A stretch of DNA of 9,315 nt from Rhodospirillaceae bacterium (GTDB lineage: Bacteria > Pseudomonadota > Alphaproteobacteria > UBA8366 > GCA-2717185): the NCBI GenBank assembly GCA_018660965.1, contig JABJJH010000270.1, positions 1 to 9,315 on the forward strand, in the 5' to 3' direction. The notes beneath the pieces were generated by a model. That model did no database searches and was not told where the DNA came from. It saw only the letters and a program-made list of their open reading frames with translations. The translations under genes were made by a program, and so were the position numbers. Each line of letters begins with the position of its first letter. The stretch's first letter is position 1. Of this stretch, positions 6,354 through 9,315 are shown one piece after another.

Positions 6354-7592
6354 ATGGACATGCAGCCGACGCCGCGCCAACAGGCGTTGATCGATAAGGC
6401 GCGGGACCTAGCGATGGATTGTTTCGAGCCGCGCGCCGCCGACTATGACCGCGATGCGCGGTTTCCGTTCGAGGATTATGACGATTTGCGTGACGCCGGT
6501 TTTCTGGCGCTGTGCGTGCCCGAAGAATACGGCGGGCTCGGCGCCGATCTCGAAACGTATTGCCTCGTTTCGGAGCAAATCGCACAGGGAAACGCGTCGA
6601 CGGCGCTGTCCTACAACATGCATTGCCTGACCATGCTGATGATGGGGGAGATGGCCGACGCCCACGAGATGAGCGACGAGAAACGCGCCCGGCACGCGGA
6701 ATTGCGCGCCCAGAATTTCCGTGAGGTCGTCGAAAAGGGAGTCTACTACGGGCAGCCGCACAGCGAGCCGGTCGAGGAAGGCGAGACCGATAAGGTCTTC
6801 GCCGTCGGTGGCCGCCGGTTTGGCACAATCGCCGATAAGGTCGAGGGCGGGTATCGGCTCAATGGGCGCAAGTTCTTTGTCTCGCTTGCGGATTCCGCCG
6901 ATTATTTCGCCACCCCGGCGATTCTCAATGTCGATGGTCCCTTTATCGAACGGACGCTTTATCTCAAGGTTCCGCGCGACGCCGAAGGCGTGACCTTTTC
7001 GGGCGATTGGGACCCGATCGGCATGCGCGCAACGGTTAGCCGAAACATGGAATTGAAGGATGTGTTCGTTCCCGATTCGGGCGAAATTTTGCCGCCGGGC
7101 GTTTTTGGCGGGCTCTACCTCACGTCGGCGCATGGACCGTTGCTGTTTTCAGCGACCTTCCTTGGCGTCATGCAGCGCGCTTATTCATATACGCTCGATT
7201 ACCTGACCGGTGGCGCGGACGGCGCCCCCGCGAAAGGGGCGGTCGGGCCGGTGATGGGCAATTCCATCGCCGACATGTTGTTCAAAGTCGAAGCCGCGCG
7301 GGCGCTTTATCTGCGATCCGTTTCCGAAGCCAAGCTGGAGCCCACGCACGAAATCCGTCAAAGGGCGCGGGCCGCGCATGTCATGGTGCAGCGTAGTGTC
7401 GTCGAGGTGACGCAGGAAGCCATCCGGGTTTGTGGCGGTCGCGCCTTGCTCAAACAGTTCCCGCTCGAACGGTTTCTGCGCGACGCGCAGGCCGCCTCCG
7501 TCATGCGGCCATGGACGCGCGAAATCGCAACCGAAGCGGCCTGGGAAAGCGCCTTGAAACACGCGCGGACCAGAAATGGAATGGGCGACTAA
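6354..7592 (+). CDS. Acyl-CoA dehydrogenase family protein (atypical)
   Basis: This 412-residue protein has the full acyl-CoA dehydrogenase layout: an N-terminal helical domain with LCVPEEYGGLGADLE (53-67), a middle beta domain with DKVEGGYRLNGRKFFVSLAD (161-180) and GDWDPIGMRATVSRNMELKDV (from 217), and a C-terminal helical domain with VCGGRALLKQFPLERFLRDA (369-388). Members are flavoenzymes that oxidise acyl-CoA thioesters, or hydroxylate small molecules in the monooxygenase branch. The usual flavin-side motif ALTEPxAGSD is replaced by YYGQPHSEPVEEGE (131-144). At the place of the medium-chain type catalytic Glu (normally in YEGT) it has MRPWT (394-398), and at the place of the isovaleryl type it has Gly261. 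It may be a non-dehydrogenase member. The ATG at 6354 has GGGAG 8 bases upstream. It is monocistronic and convergent with the rhodanese gene. Confidence 0.92.
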   Translation: MDMQPTPRQQALIDKARDLAMDCFEPRAADYDRDARFPFEDYDDLRDAGFLALCVPEEYGGLGADLETYCLVSEQIAQGNASTALSYNMHCLTMLMMGEMADAHEMSDEKRARHAELRAQNFREVVEKGVYYGQPHSEPVEEGETDKVFAVGGRRFGTIADKVEGGYRLNGRKFFVSLADSADYFATPAILNVDGPFIERTLYLKVPRDAEGVTFSGDWDPIGMRATVSRNMELKDVFVPDSGEILPPGVFGGLYLTSAHGPLLFSATFLGVMQRAYSYTLDYLTGGADGAPAKGAVGPVMGNSIADMLFKVEAARALYLRSVSEAKLEPTHEIRQRARAAHVMVQRSVVEVTQEAIRVCGGRALLKQFPLERFLRDAQAASVMRPWTREIATEAAWESALKHARTRNGMGD

Positions 7593-7621
7593 CCGACGCC
7601 AATCCCGTGAACTTGGCTGGC

Positions 7622-7652
7622 AACAAAATCAGCGCGGACTCCAGAGCCGCGC
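7622..7652 (-). terminator. Probable intrinsic terminator of the cysK-rhodanese operon
   Basis: On the - strand a GC-rich stem at 7652-7632 (GCGCGG paired with CCGCGC, with an inner CTC/GAG pairing and one bulged base) is followed by TGATTTTGTT (7631-7622). It lies about 58 bases after the rhodanese stop codon. On the + strand a weaker CGCC/GGCG pairing (7650-7653 with 7669-7672) is followed by ATTTT (7673-7677), which might serve the acyl-CoA dehydrogenase-like gene. The rest of the 117-base convergent spacer shows nothing else. Confidence 0.55.
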
Positions 7653-7709
7653 CGTCACGCAGCATCGGGGCGATTTTCAGACAAGGTTAAGGCCCATGCC
7701 GAACACGCT

Positions 7710-8063
7710 CTAGATCGAGTAGTCCATGCTTTCGAATTTGCCGCCTTGGGTTTCCAGGCCTGCCTTCTTCCAGGCGTCCAGGCCACCCGTCAGGCTATAG
7801 ACGTTGGCGCGCCCGAACTGAACCAGTTGTTTTTGCGCCGCCGCCGAACGTTTGCCGATGGCGCACATGACCACGATGCGCTTGTCCGCGATGGCGGGAA
7901 AGAGCTCCGGGTCGAGGAAGGAGAGCGGCAGCAGGAACGAGCCGGGCACATTTTCGTATTCGTACTCGTGCGTTTCGCGGACATCGACCAGCATCGCTTC
8001 GCCGGATTCCATCCACGCGTTGGCGGATTTGGCGTCAACCTCGGGTAAATCGTCCCCCGTCAT
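7710..8063 (-). CDS. Single-domain rhodanese-like sulfurtransferase
   Basis: This 117-residue protein is one rhodanese domain, a cytoplasmic carrier of persulfide sulfur. It shows MLVDVRETHEYEYENVPGS (24-42), the usual start of the domain, and the active-site loop CAIGKR (67-72). Cys67 would be the persulfide-forming residue and Arg72 closes the C-x-x-G-x-R pattern. SLTGGLDAWKKAGLE (90-104) is the standard C-terminal end of the domain. The gene starts inside the end of the cysteine synthase gene: ATG at 8063-8061 and TGA at 8062-8060 share an ATGA, so translation is probably coupled. GAGG lies about 10 bases before its start. Context suggests that it hands sulfur to, or takes it from, cysteine metabolism, but the partner is not shown by the sequence. 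Confidence 0.93.
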   Translation of the reverse strand: MTGDDLPEVDAKSANAWMESGEAMLVDVRETHEYEYENVPGSFLLPLSFLDPELFPAIADKRIVVMCAIGKRSAAAQKQLVQFGRANVYSLTGGLDAWKKAGLETQGGKFESMDYSI

Positions 8064-9058
8064 GACGGGGTGTCCTCGCCCAGGCCTTCAAACAAGGGGG
8101 TGGAGAGATAGCGTTCAGCAAAAGAGGGCAAGATGGCGACAATCACTTTACCTTTGAATTCTGCGCGCTGCCCCAGTTCAATCGCGGCCGCCAGCGCGGC
8201 CCCGGCGGAGACGCCCACGGGAAGCCCTTCGAGGCGCGCCGCCTGGCGGGCGACCTGAAACGCGGTTTCGTTGGAGATGGTGATAATTTCGTCGATGAGG
8301 TTGGTTTTCAACACATGGGGAACGAAGCCCGCGCCGATACCCTGAATTTTGTGTTGCCCGGGGACGCCGCCGGACAGGACGGCGCTGTCTTCGGGCTCCA
8401 CCGCGACCATTTTGAGGTCCGGATTGCGAGGTTTCAGCGCCTCGGCGATTCCGGTCAGGGTACCGCCGGTGCCGACGCCACTGACGACAACATCGACCTT
8501 GCCGTCGCAGTCGCGCCAGATTTCTTCGCCAGTGGCGCTGCGGTGCACCGCCGGGTTGGCCGGGTTTTCGAACTGCTGCAGGATGATCGCGTCCTCCAGT
8601 TCAGCGACCAGTTGTTCGGCCCGCCGCACTGCGCCGGTCATGCCCTGTGCGCTCGGCGTCCGTTCAATCTCGGCGCCCAATAACGCCATCATCTTGAGGT
8701 GATCCGCCGTCATGCTTTCCGGCATGGTCAGGATCAGACGGTATCCCTTGGCCGCGCAGACGAAGGCGAGCGCCAGACCGGTGTTGCCCGATGTCGGTTC
8801 GACCACCACCGTATTGGGGCCAATCCGCCCGGCGGCCTCGGCAGCCTGGATCATGGCCAACCCGACCCGGTCCTTGACCGAGGACAAGGGGTTGAAGAAC
8901 TCGCACTTGCCCAGAATTTGCGCCTTGGCGCCGGTCTCGACGGCAAGTCGGGACAGCCGCACCAAAGGCGTGGCGCCAATAGTCTCGACAATGCTGCCAT
9001 AGACCCGGCCATGGCTTCTGATTTCGGATTCGAGCTTCACATCGTTGTGTTTCGTCAT
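8060..9058 (-). CDS. cysK: Cysteine synthase (O-acetylserine sulfhydrylase), CysK type
   Basis: This 332-residue, PLP-dependent enzyme makes L-cysteine from O-acetylserine and sulfide. The domain starts with VYGSIVETIGATPLVRL. The PLP lysine is Lys62 in NPLSSVKDRVG. The substrate loop TSGNTG lies at 89-94, and the phosphate-cradle GVGTGGT at 184-190. IQGIGAGFVP and ERYLSTPLFEG are family landmarks near the C-terminus. The motif before the C-terminal helix reads GVSAGAA where most relatives have G-(I/V)-S-S-G-A. The frame extends to an ATG at 9115 (351 residues), but neither start has a good Shine-Dalgarno. The ATG at 9058 is preferred because it gives a length and an N-terminal extension closer to the family. 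Cystathionine beta-synthase-like members are related, but no CBS or haem domain is present. It is the first gene of the two-gene operon with the rhodanese. Confidence 0.94.
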   Translation of the reverse strand: MTKHNDVKLESEIRSHGRVYGSIVETIGATPLVRLSRLAVETGAKAQILGKCEFFNPLSSVKDRVGLAMIQAAEAAGRIGPNTVVVEPTSGNTGLALAFVCAAKGYRLILTMPESMTADHLKMMALLGAEIERTPSAQGMTGAVRRAEQLVAELEDAIILQQFENPANPAVHRSATGEEIWRDCDGKVDVVVSGVGTGGTLTGIAEALKPRNPDLKMVAVEPEDSAVLSGGVPGQHKIQGIGAGFVPHVLKTNLIDEIITISNETAFQVARQAARLEGLPVGVSAGAALAAAIELGQRAEFKGKVIVAILPSFAERYLSTPLFEGLGEDTPS

Positions 9059-9154
9059 GGGCTTTTCAACGTTCTTTGGTGTTTCTACTCTGCCGCTGTG
9101 TCCTGATCGAGACATTCATAACATTGAATTTCTCGTGAATTAGCACACCAACCT

Positions 9155-9224
9155 ATTAAAACGCGTGTGATTCAGATACTGCCTTCCGTCCCATTGATGG
9201 GACGAACTTCAGAATCATCACACG
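9155..9224 (-). terminator. Nested inverted repeat with T-run after the hydantoinase B gene
   Basis: Outer arms CGTGTGAT (9164-9171) and ATCACACG (9217-9224) are perfect complements. Pairing resumes after one mismatch with AC at 9161-9162 and GT at 9226-9227. Inside them, CGTCCCA (9187-9193) and TGGGACG (9198-9204) form a second perfect stem with a 4-base loop. On the - strand the outer stem is followed by CGTTTTAAT (9163-9155), which suits an intrinsic terminator. The upstream arm covers the last sense codon and stop codon of the gene. Confidence 0.5.
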
Positions 9225-9315
9225 AGTGACTCCAGCCCGTACACGTCGATCGCGGCTTGTTCGGTGACGCGCCCGCAGCGCACATCGTCGCGCACGGCGT
9301 CGCGGTCGCGGTCCC
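9218..9315 (-). CDS. Hydantoinase B/oxoprolinase family protein, C-terminal end (partial)
   Basis: Thirty-one codons enter from the right edge and end at a TGA (9220-9218). They read DRDRDAVRDDVRCGRVTEQA and then AIDVYGLESLV. This matches the way hydantoinase B (HyuB, N-methylhydantoinase or oxoprolinase beta-type) proteins end: a D/R-rich turn, then a V-x-x-D-V-x-x-G-x-V-(S/T) helix, then A-x-x-x-Y-G. These large proteins, with HyuA partners, cleave hydantoins or 5-oxoproline in an ATP-dependent way. Only the tail is visible, so the assignment rests on this short match and the rest of the gene lies outside. The frame has no competing stop and strongly coding-like codons. Confidence 0.65.
   Translation of the reverse strand, partial: DRDRDAVRDDVRCGRVTEQAAIDVYGLESLV

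Noticed and set aside
9059..9115. N-terminal extension of CysK to the ATG at 9115
   Set aside because: It adds 19 polar residues beyond the family's usual start and has no ribosome binding site. It is not excluded.
1..9315. CRISPR array, tRNA, insertion sequence or defence system
   Set aside because: I saw no regularly spaced repeats, no cloverleaf-like sequence, no transposase motifs and no defence-type domains on either strand.

Overview
The window looks like a proteobacterial chromosome segment, most likely alphaproteobacterial. The reasons are the moderately high GC, the strong preference for G or C at third codon positions, and the gene families present. I cannot name a genus. The layout suggests an accessory catabolic and transport region rather than a core housekeeping block.

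Left edge (1-897). The last ~39 codons of a short-chain dehydrogenase/reductase run leftward (16-135). They abut, tail to front, a rightward reading frame (about 131-733) with good coding character but no convincing start and no family I recognise. Both look cut, so position ~130-140 is probably a rearrangement or assembly junction. A spacer of about 160 bases follows, with no clear promoter.

ABC importer operon (898-5325, + strand). In order: a Tat-exported substrate-binding protein, two MalF/MalG-type permeases that overlap by 11 bases, and a MalK/UgpC-type ATPase. This is a complete CUT1-style uptake system. Its substrate cannot be read from the sequence. A perfect 8-bp stem-loop straddles the ATPase stop codon.

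Small-enzyme pair (5367-6222, - strand). A DUF1330 protein is followed by a VOC (glyoxalase-fold) protein. They are transcribed towards the importer and away from the next gene.

Acyl-CoA dehydrogenase-like gene (6354-7592, + strand). It is divergent from the DUF1330/VOC pair across a 131-bp shared upstream region that holds short repeats. By hand alignment the protein lacks the catalytic glutamate at both positions known in the family.

Sulfur pair (7710-9058, - strand). A cysteine synthase (CysK type) overlaps a single-domain rhodanese by an ATGA junction, with a likely intrinsic terminator after the rhodanese gene.

Right edge (9059-9315). The last 31 codons of a hydantoinase B/oxoprolinase-like protein enter on the - strand. 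They are followed by a nested inverted repeat with a T-run that looks like its terminator.

Taken together, the importer, VOC, DUF1330 and atypical acyl-CoA dehydrogenase genes could serve uptake and breakdown of one organic substrate. That is inferred from position only. I saw no CRISPR array, tRNA, rRNA, intact insertion sequence or defence system.
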